A program made the translations under genes and the position numbers. 64,000 bases of DNA from Actinomyces oris (GTDB lineage: Bacteria; Actinomycetota; Actinomycetes; Actinomycetales; Actinomycetaceae): assembly GCF_001553935.1 (NCBI RefSeq), contig NZ_CP014232.1, positions 930,001 to 994,000 of the forward strand, in the 5' to 3' direction. The first letter of the stretch is position 1. Each line of letters starts with the position of its first letter. This document shows positions 1 through 8,987 of this stretch, piece after piece. The notes beneath the pieces are model-generated. The model saw only the letters and a list, made by a program, of their open reading frames with translations, was not told the origin of the DNA and made no database searches.

Positions 1-1
1 A

Positions 2-1150
2 GAGACGCTCCTGGCCGAGGAGGTGCGCCGCCGGGTGCCGGCCGCACAGAAGGTGCGCTTCGTGTCCACCGGCACCGAGGCGACGATGACGGCCGTGCGC
101 CTGGCCCGCGGCGCCACGGGCCGCGACCTGGTGGTGAAGTTCGCCGGCTGCTACCACGGGCACAGTGACGGCCTGCTCGCGGCGGCCGGCTCGGGCCTGG
201 CCACCGGCGGCCTGCCGGGCAGCGCCGGCGTACCCGCGGCGGTGGCCGCCCAGACCATCGTCCTGCCCTATAACGACGTCGCCGCCCTGGAGGCCTGCTT
301 CGCCGAGCGCGGCGCCGAGATCGCCGCAGTCATCACCGAGGGCGCCCCGGCCAACATGGGGATCGTGCCACCGGCGCCCGGCTTCAACGCCGCGATCCGC
401 CGCATCACCGCCGAGCACGGCGCGCTCATGATCCTCGATGAGGTCCTCACTGGCTTCCGCGTGGGCCCGGCCGGCTGGTGGGGCCTGGAGGCCGTCGACG
501 GCTGGACCTCGGACCTGCCGGTCTTCGCCACCGCCGGCGCCGCTGCTTCTGAGCGCGCCGACGTCGCAGCCCCCTCCTGGCCGGGCGCCGAATGGCGCGA
601 GCGCGCCACCTGGGTGCCGGACCTGGTGACCTTCGGGAAGGTCGTGGGCGGCGGGATGCCGCTGGCCGCCGTCGGCGGGCGCATGGAGGTCATGGACCTG
701 CTGGCGCCGGACGGCCCCGTCTACCAGGCGGGCACGCTCTCGGGGAACCCGCTGGCCACGGCGGCCGGCCTGGCCACGCTCCAGCGGGCCGACGACGCCG
801 TCTACGCCTCGGTGGCCGAGCATGCCCGGACCATCGGAGAGGTGGTCTCGGCGGCCCTGAACGAGCAGGGCGTGCCCCACCGCGTGCAGCGGGCGGGCTC
901 GCTGTTCTCCTTCATGTTCGGGCAGCGGGCCGCCGAGCAGGGCGTGAGCGACTACGAGGCCGCTCGCGCCCAGGAGACCTGGCGCTACGGGCCCTTCTTC
1001 CACGCCTTCCTCGAGGCGGGGGTGGGCCTGCCGCCGTCGGTCTTCGAGGCCTGGTTCGTCTCGGCCGCGCACAGCGAGGCGGAGCTGGAGGCGATTGCGG
1101 CCGCGGCCCCGGCGGCCGCCCGCGCCGCCGCCCAGGCCCAGGCGAGCTGA
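2..1150 (+). CDS. hemL: Glutamate-1-semialdehyde 2,1-aminomutase, 5'-truncated by window edge
   Basis: This PLP enzyme converts glutamate-1-semialdehyde to 5-aminolevulinate in tetrapyrrole synthesis. The frame is open from base 2, so the N-terminus lies outside the window; the stop is TGA at 1148-1150. Family motifs are present in order: [15 protein letters not shown], the [11 protein letters not shown] segment, [11 protein letters not shown], the PLP lysine in [17 protein letters not shown], and the [17 protein letters not shown] block. Between GWWGLE and PDLVTFGK there is about 40 residues of Ala/Trp-rich sequence where most HemL proteins go almost directly from one to the other. The gene is convergent with the macrodomain gene downstream. 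Confidence 0.95.
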   Translation, partial: ETLLAEEVRRRVPAAQKVRFVSTGTEATMTAVRLARGATGRDLVVKFAGCYHGHSDGLLAAAGSGLATGGLPGSAGVPAAVAAQTIVLPYNDVAALEACFAERGAEIAAVITEGAPANMGIVPPAPGFNAAIRRITAEHGALMILDEVLTGFRVGPAGWWGLEAVDGWTSDLPVFATAGAAASERADVAAPSWPGAEWRERATWVPDLVTFGKVVGGGMPLAAVGGRMEVMDLLAPDGPVYQAGTLSGNPLATAAGLATLQRADDAVYASVAEHARTIGEVVSAALNEQGVPHRVQRAGSLFSFMFGQRAAEQGVSDYEAARAQETWRYGPFFHAFLEAGVGLPPSVFEAWFVSAAHSEAELEAIAAAAPAAARAAAQAQAS

Positions 1151-1167
1151 TCGCCCTCCGTGGATCT

Positions 1168-1180
1168 GGTCCGACGTCGG
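1168..1180. promoter_or_regulatory. 13-mer GGTCCGACGTCGG, copy 1
   Basis: The 13-mer holds the perfect palindrome CCGACGTCGG and lies 18 bases after the hemL stop. Identical 13-mers occur at 11620-11632 and 37758-37770, all intergenic. The function is unknown; a protein-binding site is possible. Confidence 0.35.
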
Positions 1181-1197
1181 AGCCCAGAACTGCCCAC

Positions 1198-1308
1198 ACT
1201 GCACGAGGTTGGGGACCTACTGGCCAGGGGTTGTGCATACTGCACGAACCCCCGCACCGCGTGGAGTACACCCACCTGTCGGCCAGTGGAGCCCGACCCT
1301 CGTGCAGT
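1198..1308. repeat. Nested inverted repeat family, copy 1
   Basis: The outer arms ACTGCACGAGG (1198) and CCTCGTGCAGT (ending 1308) are perfect complements. Inside them ACTGGCC pairs with GGCCAGT, and the centre is a GTGCATACTGCAC hairpin flanked by runs of G and C. A second copy with strong identity over its centre lies at 41348-41458. This copy sits between the convergent hemL and macrodomain genes, so it may also end transcription, but no T-run follows. Confidence 0.7.
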
Positions 1309-1359
1309 GCGCCGCCTCAGGCGCACTGCGGACGGCGAGGCACGGCGGACCCCAGTCCC

Positions 1360-2301
1360 CTACGGCCGCCAGGGCGGCGGGGCGAGGGCGGCCTCGTAGG
1401 CGGCGACGTCGACGTCGGCGTTGAGGCTGATGACGATGCGCATCCGGGAGTCGGGGTGGGCCGCCAGCCAGCGGCCGATCGTCTCCAACGTCACCAGCGC
1501 GGCCTGCCGCTTGGGGTAGCCGAAGACGCCCGTGGACAGCGAGCACAGGCCGACGCTGCCCAGCCCCGCGGCGTGCGCGACGTTGAGGACGCTCGTGTAG
1601 CACGAGGACAGCAGGCGCCGATCATGCAGGGTCGGTTTGCGCCCGTCCTCGATGACGGGCCCCACCGAGTGGATGACGTGCTGGGCCGGCAGGTGGTAGC
1701 CGCCGGTGAAGACGGCTCGGCCGGCGGGCTCCCCGCCCTGGCGACGGGTGGGGTCGAAGGTCTCCGCCCAGGTCATGTAGCGGGCGCACTCGGCGCGCAG
1801 GGCCGGCCCGGCGACGGCGTGGATGATGTTGTCGATGCAGCGGTGCCCGGGGGCGAAGCAGCCGAGCATCCCGGAGTTCGCGGCATTGAGGACGGCGCCA
1901 GCGCGCAGCCGGGTGAGGTCGCCGCGCCAGAAGGCCACGTTGCGGCCCAGCAGGCCGGGAACGTGATCGGTGATGGCCAGGGGCGGGATCTCGGTGGCGT
2001 CGACCATGCCGCGCTCGGCGGCCTCGGCCTCCAGGAGGGTGTCGAGGTCGGCGGCAATGTCCTCGGGCAGGGGGGCCGGGGGGCGGGCAGTGAGGAGGAA
2101 GTCGAGCATGGTGCGCAGCTCGTCGGGGTCGGTGGGGACCGTCGAGTCGATCCAGTCCGTGGCCCCCTCGGGGTCGGAGCGCAGGAAGGCGTAGACGAGG
2201 TGGCGCACCAACGCGTCGCGGCCCGAGGCACCGACGGGGACTGCCCATCGGGCTCTGACAGCGTGGCTGACGTGGGACTCCAACTTCACGCGGGCCATCA
2301 T
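1360..2301 (-). CDS. Zinc-type macrodomain protein (protein ADP-ribosylhydrolase)
   Basis: Macrodomains of this class remove ADP-ribose from modified proteins. The first ~110 residues are a helical extension and the macrodomain follows. NAANSGMLGCF (139-149) gives the ADP-ribose loop. C148, H153 and C155 form the zinc signature GCFxPxHxC, followed by IDNIIH; later SVGPVIEDGR and STGVFGYP are typical. The 313-residue length and N-terminal extension match Zn-macro hydrolases. In staphylococci and streptococci these sit beside a SirTM ADP-ribosyltransferase and lipoylation genes, none of which is next to it here. The start is the first of two consecutive ATG codons. Confidence 0.85.
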   Translation of the reverse strand: MMARVKLESHVSHAVRARWAVPVGASGRDALVRHLVYAFLRSDPEGATDWIDSTVPTDPDELRTMLDFLLTARPPAPLPEDIAADLDTLLEAEAAERGMVDATEIPPLAITDHVPGLLGRNVAFWRGDLTRLRAGAVLNAANSGMLGCFAPGHRCIDNIIHAVAGPALRAECARYMTWAETFDPTRRQGGEPAGRAVFTGGYHLPAQHVIHSVGPVIEDGRKPTLHDRRLLSSCYTSVLNVAHAAGLGSVGLCSLSTGVFGYPKRQAALVTLETIGRWLAAHPDSRMRIVISLNADVDVAAYEAALAPPPWRP

Positions 2302-2439
2302 AGGATATCAAAACGTAATGTTCTGCCCTTGGGCGGGCGAGCCGGGTAACAGACGACGACGTCGCCCGGAAACGGCAGGTTCCCGGGCGACGTCGACAAG
2401 CCTCAGGGGCCGGCAGGCGGCCCCGCGGTACCTGACAGA

Positions 2440-2820
2440 TCAGGCCTGAGCGCCGGAGGCGGCCTCCTCCTCGGCGATCTTGGCCTTGAGCTCGTCCATG
2501 TCGAGCTCGCGCACCTGCGTGATGAGGGAGTCCAGCGCGGGGGCGGGCAGGGCGCCGGCCTCACGGTAGACCAGAACATTGTCACGGAAGACCATGAGCG
2601 TGGGGATCGAGGAGATGCCCAGGGCCCCGGCGAGGTCCTGCTCGGCCTCGGTGTCGACCTTGGCGAAGGTGATGTCCGGGTTGGCCTCGGAGGCCTTCTC
2701 GTAGATGGGGGCGAAGCGCATGCACGGACCGCACCAGGAGGCCCAGAAGTCGACGATGGTGATGCCCTCGCCGTGGATGGTGTCCTTGAACTCGGGGCCG
2801 GTGATGTTCTTGGTGGCCAT
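2440..2820 (-). CDS. trxA: Thioredoxin
   Basis: A 126-residue cytoplasmic disulfide reductase with the WCGPC active site in the segment VDFWASWCGPCMRFAP, cis-proline in SSIPTLMVF, and the FAKVDTEAE strand. The longer open frame to 2952 is rejected because ATG at 2820 is preceded by AAAGGA at proper spacing and begins the normal thioredoxin fold. A 20-residue charged Ala/Glu tail (KAKIAEEEAASGAQA) extends past the usual C-terminus. Confidence 0.93.
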   Translation of the reverse strand: MATKNITGPEFKDTIHGEGITIVDFWASWCGPCMRFAPIYEKASEANPDITFAKVDTEAEQDLAGALGISSIPTLMVFRDNVLVYREAGALPAPALDSLITQVRELDMDELKAKIAEEEAASGAQA

Positions 2821-3027
2821 GAGTGTTCCTTTCAAGACTGGAGACAGATGGGTTCCACTGCGGCCAACACAGCCCGGGCCCAACCTATTCCTGGGGCCGG
2901 CGATCCTTGTGTCGGGGCGCCCGGCCTCGCAGCTGCCTGCACCGCCGCCCACCTACCAGCACCACCCGCGCCATCACCTCCGGCCGATGCAGCACCCCTT
3001 CTGCCGATGCCAGTCGACCTCCTACCT

Positions 3028-3190
3028 CCTGCGGCCGGGGACATTCCACGCGACCGGGTGCGCGCCATCCCGGCCGGGGACACCCCACGCGTCCGGGGAC
3101 AGGATTCCGGTCCCCGACGGCGTCGAACGCCCCCGACCGCACAGAAATGTCCCCGACGGCATCAAATGCCACCCGGGGAGAACGGTCCCC
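3028..3190. repeat. GGGGACA intergenic repeat, copy A
   Basis: Part of the 2821-3271 gap. The unit reads, in order: GCGGCCGGGGACATTCC, a second GGGGACA, GCGTCCGGGGACAGGATTCC, GGTCCCCGACGGCGTCGAAC, then GAAATGTCCCCGACGGC. The GGGGAC...GTCCCC core is an inverted repeat, and the outer GGGGACATT/AAATGTCCCC form another. Copies B-E lie at 4382, 5884, 7185 and 8573; F-H at 44953, 46138 and 50603. It ends about 80 bases before the next start codon. Confidence 0.85.
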
Positions 3191-3271
3191 ATGGGCGTGA
3201 GGCACCCGCCACCCCCAGACTTAACTCGCCAGCCACTACCGACCTGCCGACAGTTTTCAGGAGGGCACCCC

Positions 3272-4258
3272 ATGGCGATCTACCTCCGCACCTGCCCCAC
3301 TACGAAGACCAGGGTGCTCGGGTACCTGGGCGCCCTGGCCGCCGCCGGCATCGCACTCCTCTACCCGCTGATCCTGCTCATAACCGCCTTCGCCCTGGGC
3401 TCTCTGGACGAGGCCGTCGCCTACCCGGAGGACAACGAATCGATAGCCAATGCCGCAACTGCGGTAGGCGCGACACCACTCATTTTCAGCTTCGTGCTGA
3501 CGGCCATCATCTTCGGTGCGACCTCCTGCTTCACAGGTACCGACCGGTGGCTCGCCAAAGATGCGATGGTCACCCATCGCGATATCGCATCGGCACGGTT
3601 CCTTCATATCGCCCGGGACCCCAACAGCCGCGCCGTGGGCATGCTGTGGGCGATGCTCGCGGGCATGCTGGTGACGGCCTCCCCCTTCACCATGATGTCT
3701 ATCCCGCACTCCCTGATCTACAGCGATTCCACTCAAGATCTGGCCGTGGGGGCCACCTGGATTCTCGGACTGGCCCACATCGGGTTGTTCATGGCACTGA
3801 AACGCGCTGCCGCACACCGGCGGGCAAGCGCGGTACGCCTGAGAACGTACGGCATGGCGGTCGCGGACCCGAAGTCCTTCTCCCTCCCCCTACCTGCTGG
3901 GCGCAACAACTTCAGCATCCAGGAGGTCCCGGCGCGCTGGGGGCGCGTGAAAGTACAGGCCGTCTACGCCCCACCTACCGGAGGTGCCGAGTCGGGCAGA
4001 CCGGTCATCATCCCACGACTCAGTCTGACAGTGAGACCCTCACGGCTCGACGACGCCCGCTCCCGGGTCGAGGCCCGGCTCGACGAGATCTGGCGGGCCA
4101 CCCAGCTGGTGCGCACCCCACCCGAGCAGGAGGAGACAACCACCGCCCCGACGTCGGAGCATGAGCCGAATCCGACTCACCAGTCATCACCCGCACCACG
4201 GCACCACGATGCAGCCCCTGAGCACATCCAGTCCCAGGCAGGGAACCCCCTCCCATGA
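3272..4258 (+). CDS. 4-TM membrane protein, tandem paralog 1
   Basis: I do not recognise a named family. The 328-residue protein starts with MAIYLRTCPTTKTRVLGYLG, then a TM helix (about 16-38), a second near 65-90, a conserved cytoplasmic stretch (KDAMVTHRDIASARFLHIAR), two more TM helices (about 125-150 and 168-185), and a soluble C-terminal domain with FSIQEVPARWGRVKVQAVYAPP and a hydrophilic tail rich in Glu, Thr and Pro. ATG 3272 is chosen over the longer frame because CAGGAGGG precedes it and the two paralogs (6085, 7448) start at the same place with the same leader. Function unknown. Confidence 0.8.
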   Translation: MAIYLRTCPTTKTRVLGYLGALAAAGIALLYPLILLITAFALGSLDEAVAYPEDNESIANAATAVGATPLIFSFVLTAIIFGATSCFTGTDRWLAKDAMVTHRDIASARFLHIARDPNSRAVGMLWAMLAGMLVTASPFTMMSIPHSLIYSDSTQDLAVGATWILGLAHIGLFMALKRAAAHRRASAVRLRTYGMAVADPKSFSLPLPAGRNNFSIQEVPARWGRVKVQAVYAPPTGGAESGRPVIIPRLSLTVRPSRLDDARSRVEARLDEIWRATQLVRTPPEQEETTTAPTSEHEPNPTHQSSPAPRHHDAAPEHIQSQAGNPLP

Positions 4259-4381
4259 GTGGCGCATCCATCGCTTGATCCCACCGTCGACGCCCGACAC
4301 AGACACTGACCACGACCAGCCCCGACAGACAACACCCCTCCCACGAATGGCGCCTCCACCACCTCACCCAGCCCTGCACAG
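4259..4381. repeat. Conserved downstream segment of the paralog array
   Basis: This stretch (AGTGGCGCATCCATC, then CGACCACGACCAGCCCC-like sequence, then CACCCAGCCCTGCACAGTG) is nearly repeated at 7063-7184 and partly at 8420-8520. It marks the duplicated unit, which consists of gene, this spacer, GGGGACA repeat and leader. No ORF here is believable. Confidence 0.7.
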
Positions 4382-4551
4382 TGCGGCCGGGGACATTCCA
4401 CGCGGCCGGGTGCGCACCACTCCGGGCGGGGACAAGCTGCGCGTCCGGGGACAGGATTCCGGTCCCCGACGGCGTCGAACGCCCCCGACCGCGCAGAAAT
4501 GTCCCCGCCGGCGTCAAATGCCACCCTGGGTGAACCGTCCCCCACGGCAGT
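4382..4551. repeat. GGGGACA intergenic repeat, copy B
   Basis: Same order of elements as copy A, including CCGGGGACAGGATTCCGG and GTCCCCGACGGCGTCGAACG. It lies just before the Fic gene rather than before a paralog, so the Fic gene is flanked by repeat copies B and C. Confidence 0.85.
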
Positions 4552-4676
4552 GGCTCTCTGCATCCGTACACACATGGCGGTTTCCAGACACACACCCACC
4601 CGCGATACCCAACAATCCGACATTGTGTGCAATCCACCCTCTTTAGATGTCACACAACTACCCCTAAACTGACATC

Positions 4677-5867
4677 ATGGACGTGAGCATGTTCGTTGAC
4701 GACACCATGGGGGAACTGGTCGACATCACCGGCTCCGACCCGGTGACCGGCAGCTGGCAGCACAAGGCCTTCATCCCCACCCCACTCGGCTCCGATGAGC
4801 CATCCATCAGCGGAGGCACCTACCGGATGGTGGCAGCAGCCGGGCGCGCACTGGCCGCCCTCGACGCCACGGCCCAGCAGCTGCCGAACCCCTACCTGCT
4901 GCGAACCCCCTCTCTACGGCGCGAGGCTCAGTCGACGTCGGCCCTGGAGGGCACATACGCCCCCCTTCGCGAGGTGCTCACCGCCGACGACGACGCCCCC
5001 GCGACCGCCGAGATGACAGAGATCCTCAACTACGTCCGCATGGCCAACAGCGGTTTCCTGTGGGCGCAGGAGGGGCGTCCTATCACCCTGTCGCTGATCG
5101 AGGATCTTCAAGGCGAGCTCATGCGGGGCACTCCCCTTGAGTCCGCTTCAGGTCGCCTGCGCGACACCCAGGTCATGATCGGCCGCCGCACCGGTGCGCA
5201 CAGCACGAACCCGATCCATGCGTCCCAGTTCGTTCCCGTACCGCCCGGGGATCCTCTTCGCGCCGGCATGCGAGCCCTCGTCGACTGGCTGCATCAGGAC
5301 CACACGGGAGACATCGACCCGGTCATCGCCGCAGGCATGGCCCACTACCAGTTCGAGACGCTTCACCCCTTCCGGGACGGCAACGGGCGCCTGGGGCGGT
5401 TCCTCGTCGTGCTCACTCTCCTGAGCTCGGGTGTTCTCAGCGAACCCACGCTGACGGTCTCGCCGTGGTTCGAGGAGCGTCGCGCCGAGTACTACGACGC
5501 GTTGCTGCGAGTCAGCACCCACGGCGACTGGGACACCTTCCTGGCCTTCTTCTCGCAGGGACTGGCCGCGGCGGCCACCAGCACACGTCATCAGATGCTC
5601 GCCCTGTCCGCGGCGCACCAGAGCCTCAAGGAGACGGTGCGCGCCTCCAGCCTGCGGTCCGCGCACGCTCTTGACCTTGTCGACTTCGCGGTCGCGAATC
5701 CGAGCTTCACGGTGCGTAAGGTTGAGGCGGCCCTCGGCATCTCGTACGGGCGAGCCAATGGCCTGGTTGCCCAGCTGACTGACATCGGGGTGCTCGACGT
5801 CGTCGAGACCGGCTCGCAGCCTCGCCGCTTCGCCGCCCCTGCCGTCCTGAAGGTCCTGCTCGCCTGA
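4677..5867 (+). CDS. Fic family protein (AMPylator), class II with wHTH tail
   Basis: Fic enzymes transfer AMP, or another nucleotide part, to target proteins. The active-site motif HPFRDGNGRLGR spans 230-241 and matches HxFx(D/E)GNGRxxR fully, so it looks catalytically intact. T87-S-A-L-E91-G92 matches the N-terminal inhibitory motif (S/T)xxxE(G/N), which holds class II Fic proteins off until relieved. The last ~80 residues (HALDLVDFAVANPSFTVRKV onward) resemble a winged helix with RANGLVAQLTDIGVLD, possibly DNA-binding. ATG 4677 is the only start near the upstream AT-rich stretch. A 7-bp inverted repeat TTGTGTG (4623) / CACACAA (4651) lies upstream and could be an operator. It interrupts an array of membrane-protein paralogs. 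Confidence 0.92.
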   Translation: MDVSMFVDDTMGELVDITGSDPVTGSWQHKAFIPTPLGSDEPSISGGTYRMVAAAGRALAALDATAQQLPNPYLLRTPSLRREAQSTSALEGTYAPLREVLTADDDAPATAEMTEILNYVRMANSGFLWAQEGRPITLSLIEDLQGELMRGTPLESASGRLRDTQVMIGRRTGAHSTNPIHASQFVPVPPGDPLRAGMRALVDWLHQDHTGDIDPVIAAGMAHYQFETLHPFRDGNGRLGRFLVVLTLLSSGVLSEPTLTVSPWFEERRAEYYDALLRVSTHGDWDTFLAFFSQGLAAAATSTRHQMLALSAAHQSLKETVRASSLRSAHALDLVDFAVANPSFTVRKVEAALGISYGRANGLVAQLTDIGVLDVVETGSQPRRFAAPAVLKVLLA

Positions 5868-5883
5868 GCCCGCCCGCCCCGCC

Positions 5884-6032
5884 TCTTGCGGCCGGGGACA
5901 TTCCACGCGGCCGGATGCACGCCGCCCCGGGCGGGGACACCTTGCGCGTCCGGGGACAGGATTGCTGTCCCCGACGGCGTCGAACGCCCCCGGCCGTCCA
6001 GAAACGTCCCCAACGGCGTCGAACGCCCCCAC
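5884..6032. repeat. GGGGACA intergenic repeat, copy C
   Basis: Follows the Fic stop by 17 bases. It has GCGGCCGGGGACATTCC, CGTCCGGGGACAGGATT, CTGTCCCCGACGGCGTCGAA, and a second ACGGCGTCGAACGCCCCC. Confidence 0.85.
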
Positions 6033-6084
6033 CGATCCAACTATGCTGCAACTGACCTGCTATCAATTTTCAGGAGGGTGACTC

Positions 6085-7062
6085 GTGGCGATCTACATCC
6101 GCACCCGCCCCACCACCAAGACCAAGGTACTCGGGGGCCTGTGTGCCCTGGCCACCATCGGGGCTATATGCCTCTACATACTCGCCGCGTTTCCGCTCGG
6201 CTCTTCCCTGACCTCTCTTGAGACGGCTATCGCCAACAACGATAGGGATCTGGAACTGCAGTCATTATTCGTCCTCATCGGCATCCCGACCGTCTTCGGC
6301 GTCGCACTGACCGGTTTCTACTTCGGGATGAACTCCTGCCTCAAAGGCACGGACCGGCGGCTGCCCAAGGACACGACAGCGATCCACCGCGATATCACGT
6401 CGGCACAGTTCCTCCATATCGCCCAGAGTCCAAGCAGGCGCACCATGGGCATGCTGCAGTGGACACTCGCAAGCATACTGCTAGCGACCTCCCCAGTTGA
6501 CGTACCATTCATCCCACTCCTCCTGACCCCCAACAATTCCACCCCGGAACTGGAGAAGAGCACCTTTTTGGGTGTGGCTGCCCTTGTCATGGTTCTAATC
6601 GTGGCATTGACATTGGCATGGGCTGGCACGCGCCGGCGGTTGGGTTCGGTGTGTATGACGCCACGGGGCATGGCGGTCGTCAAACCGTTTCCATCCGGCC
6701 TCCCCCTGCCTTCCAGCCGTAGCAACCTCAGCATCCAGGAGGTTCCAGCACTCTGGGGTCGCGTGACAGTCCGAGCCGTCTACGCCCCACCCGCCGGAAA
6801 CGCCGAGCAAAGGTGGCCAGTCATCATCCCGCGGCTCGGCCTGACGGTAAAGCCCTCGCGGCTCGACGACGCCCGCTCCCAGGTCGAGGCCCGGCTCGAC
6901 GAGGTCTGGCGGGCCGCCCAGCTGGTGCGCACCCCACCCGAGCAGGAGGAGACAACCACCGCCCCGACGTCGGAACCCGCACCAAATCCGACTCACCAGC
7001 CACCACATCAGGACGCGGACCCCGGTCACGACCAGCGTCAGGCAAAGACCTCTCTCCCATGA
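6085..7062 (+). CDS. 4-TM membrane protein, tandem paralog 2
   Basis: A 325-residue paralog of the 3272 gene, starting at GTG behind TTTTCAGGAGGG. The protein begins MAIYIRTRPTTKTKVLGGL. The central block KGTDRRLPKDTTAIHRDIT and SAQFLHIAQSPSRR are strongly conserved among the three copies, and the C-terminal domain (SIQEVPALWGRVTVRAVYAPP, then SRLDDARSQVEARLDEVW) is the most conserved part, while the TM segments differ more. That pattern suggests the cytoplasmic parts carry the function and the membrane parts diverge. Function unknown. Confidence 0.8.
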   Translation: MAIYIRTRPTTKTKVLGGLCALATIGAICLYILAAFPLGSSLTSLETAIANNDRDLELQSLFVLIGIPTVFGVALTGFYFGMNSCLKGTDRRLPKDTTAIHRDITSAQFLHIAQSPSRRTMGMLQWTLASILLATSPVDVPFIPLLLTPNNSTPELEKSTFLGVAALVMVLIVALTLAWAGTRRRLGSVCMTPRGMAVVKPFPSGLPLPSSRSNLSIQEVPALWGRVTVRAVYAPPAGNAEQRWPVIIPRLGLTVKPSRLDDARSQVEARLDEVWRAAQLVRTPPEQEETTTAPTSEPAPNPTHQPPHQDADPGHDQRQAKTSLP

Positions 7063-7184
7063 GTGGCGCATCCATCACTTGACCCTACCGTCGCCGCCCG
7101 ACGCAGACGCCGACCACGACCAGCCCCGACAGACAACACCCTTCCCACGAACGGCGCATCCGCCACCCCACCCAGCCCTGCACA

Positions 7185-7369
7185 GTGCGGCCGGGGGCAT
7201 TCCACGCGGCCGGGTGCACGCTGCCCCGGGCGGGGACATCCTGCGCGTCCGGGGACAGGATTTCGGTCCCCGACGGCGTCGAACGCCCCCGGCCGGAAGG
7301 ACACGCCCCCGGCCGCGCAGAAATGCCCCCGACGGCGTCAAATGCCACCCGGGGAGAACGGTCCCCATG
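7185..7369. repeat. GGGGACA intergenic repeat, copy D
   Basis: Same element, slightly longer because an extra block GGCCGGAAGGACACGCCCCC is inserted before the GAAATG(C)CCCC end. It occupies the 7063-7447 gap with the conserved spacer before it and the leader after it. Confidence 0.8.
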
Positions 7370-7447
7370 GGCGTGAGGCGCCCACCACCCCCAGACTGGA
7401 CTCGCCAGCCACAACCGACCCGCCATCAGTTCTCAGGAAGGCACCCC

Positions 7448-8419
7448 ATGGAGATCTACATCCGTTCACACCCGACCACTAAATCTAAGGCGCTCGGGAG
7501 CCTGTGTGCTCTCACTACCGTCGGTATGATATTCCTCTACCCGGCCGCCCTGCTCCTGACCCCCTCCATCCCGAACCCTCTGACCGAACTCGTCGCCAAC
7601 GAAAACGGGAATCTGGAGTTGCAGTCCTTATCCGTTCTGATCGGCGTCATGACCGTCTACAATTTCATACTGTTCGCCACGATCTTCGGTGCACTCTCCG
7701 GATTCAGGGGCACGGACCAGCGCTTACCCAAGGACTCGACGGTCACCCATCGCGATATCGCATCGGCACGGTTCCTTCACATCTCCCAGAGCCCAAGCAG
7801 GCGCGTCGTGGGCATGCTGTTGGCGGTGCTTGCGGTCATGCTGGCCGAGGTATACCCAGCTATCGCAATAACCATCCCACACCTCCTGATCCCCGACGAT
7901 TCAACCCCAGCGCTGGAGCAGGCTGCCGTCATAGGCACGGTCTGCCTTACCATCGGACTGTTTGCGGCATTGGTGTCGGCCTCCTCGCGTCGGGAGAAGA
8001 TCGCGGTGTGCCTGACGCCGCAGTGCATGGCGGTTGTCAAATCATTTCCTCTCTTCCTCCCCCTGCCTTCCGGCCGCAACGACCTCAGCATCCAGGAGGT
8101 CCCGGCATACTGGGGTCGCGTGAAGGTCCAAGCCGTCTATGCCCCACCCACCGGCGCCGCCCAGCCGGCCAGACCAGTTCTCCTCTCGCAGCTCGGCCTG
8201 ACGGTGAAGTCCTCACAGCTCAACGACGCCCGTTCCCGGGTCGAGGCCCGGATCGACGACGTCTGGCGGGCCGCACAGCTGATACGAGCCTCAGTCGAGC
8301 AGGAAGAGACGGCCGACGCCCCGACATCGGAGGCTGAGACGAATCCGACTCACCAACCACCACATCACGACACGGACCCCGGTCACGAGCAGTCCCAGAC
8401 AGGGACCCCTCTCCCATGA
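7448..8419 (+). CDS. 4-TM membrane protein, tandem paralog 3
   Basis: A 323-residue third paralog starting at ATG 7448 (MEIYIRSHPTTKSKALGSL), behind TTCTCAGGAAGGCACCCC. It has the same four predicted TM helices, the KGSTVTHRD-type cytoplasmic block (here RLPKDSTVTHRDIASARFLH, close to paralog 1), and the SIQEVPAYWGRVKVQAVYAP C-terminal domain with a Glu/Thr/His-rich tail. Gene conversion with paralog 1 is suggested by near-identical DNA at 7741-7780 and 3568-3607. Function unknown. Confidence 0.8.
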   Translation: MEIYIRSHPTTKSKALGSLCALTTVGMIFLYPAALLLTPSIPNPLTELVANENGNLELQSLSVLIGVMTVYNFILFATIFGALSGFRGTDQRLPKDSTVTHRDIASARFLHISQSPSRRVVGMLLAVLAVMLAEVYPAIAITIPHLLIPDDSTPALEQAAVIGTVCLTIGLFAALVSASSRREKIAVCLTPQCMAVVKSFPLFLPLPSGRNDLSIQEVPAYWGRVKVQAVYAPPTGAAQPARPVLLSQLGLTVKSSQLNDARSRVEARIDDVWRAAQLIRASVEQEETADAPTSEAETNPTHQPPHHDTDPGHEQSQTGTPLP

Positions 8420-8572
8420 GTGGCGCATCCACCACTTGGCCCCACCGTCGACGCCCGACGCAGACGCTGACCACGACCAGCCCCGGGAAGAGAACCCCCT
8501 CCCATGAGATGTACACCCATCACTTAACGCTGACGCCCGCATTTCTGCCGGCGCTGTCCGACCTCCCGCCCC

Positions 8573-8720
8573 TTGCGGCCAGGGACATTCCGCGCGGCCG
8601 GGTGCGCGCCGCTCCGGACGGGGACACCCGGCGCGTCCGGGGACAGGATTCCGGTCCCCGACCGCGTCGAACACCCCCGACCACAACGAAATGTCCCCGA
8701 CGGCGTCGAAGGCCCCCAGT
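8573..8720. repeat. GGGGACA intergenic repeat, copy E
   Basis: Lies within the 8420-8987 gap, beginning TTGCGGCCAGGGACATTCC and holding CCGGGGACAGGATTCCGG and CCCCGACGGCGTCGAAGG. The rest of the gap (8721-8987) holds no convincing gene; a 6-bp-arm hairpin GTGAAG/CTTCAC lies at 8865-8882. Confidence 0.8.
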
Positions 8721-8987
8721 CGGGACGAGCAGCCCCCACGAGAGGGTGATATCCGCCGCCCCTGAGACGCCTGCCTCCGCATCACAGGCCCCTGCCCCTC
8801 GCGCGGCAACGGCAGTTGTCCCGACATCATCGCTTTCCATTATTCGGTAGACGCACACTCCGACGTGAAGGAGTTTCTTCACTACACTTTTCGACGACAT
8901 CCCAGGGCGGTTGAACGCAACCGCACATGCGCTCCGATCCCCCACGGCCAGCACCTGCGCACCTTCATAAAAAAAGAGAGATACGAC

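Noticed and set aside
592..2349. 585-residue ORF running from hemL through the macrodomain gene
   Set aside because: It crosses two real genes in other frames and an inverted-repeat element; composition is Gly/Arg shadow.
3028..8720. CRISPR array formed by the GGGGACA copies
   Set aside because: The copies are over 1 kb apart, degenerate, and separated by genes; no Cas genes are present.
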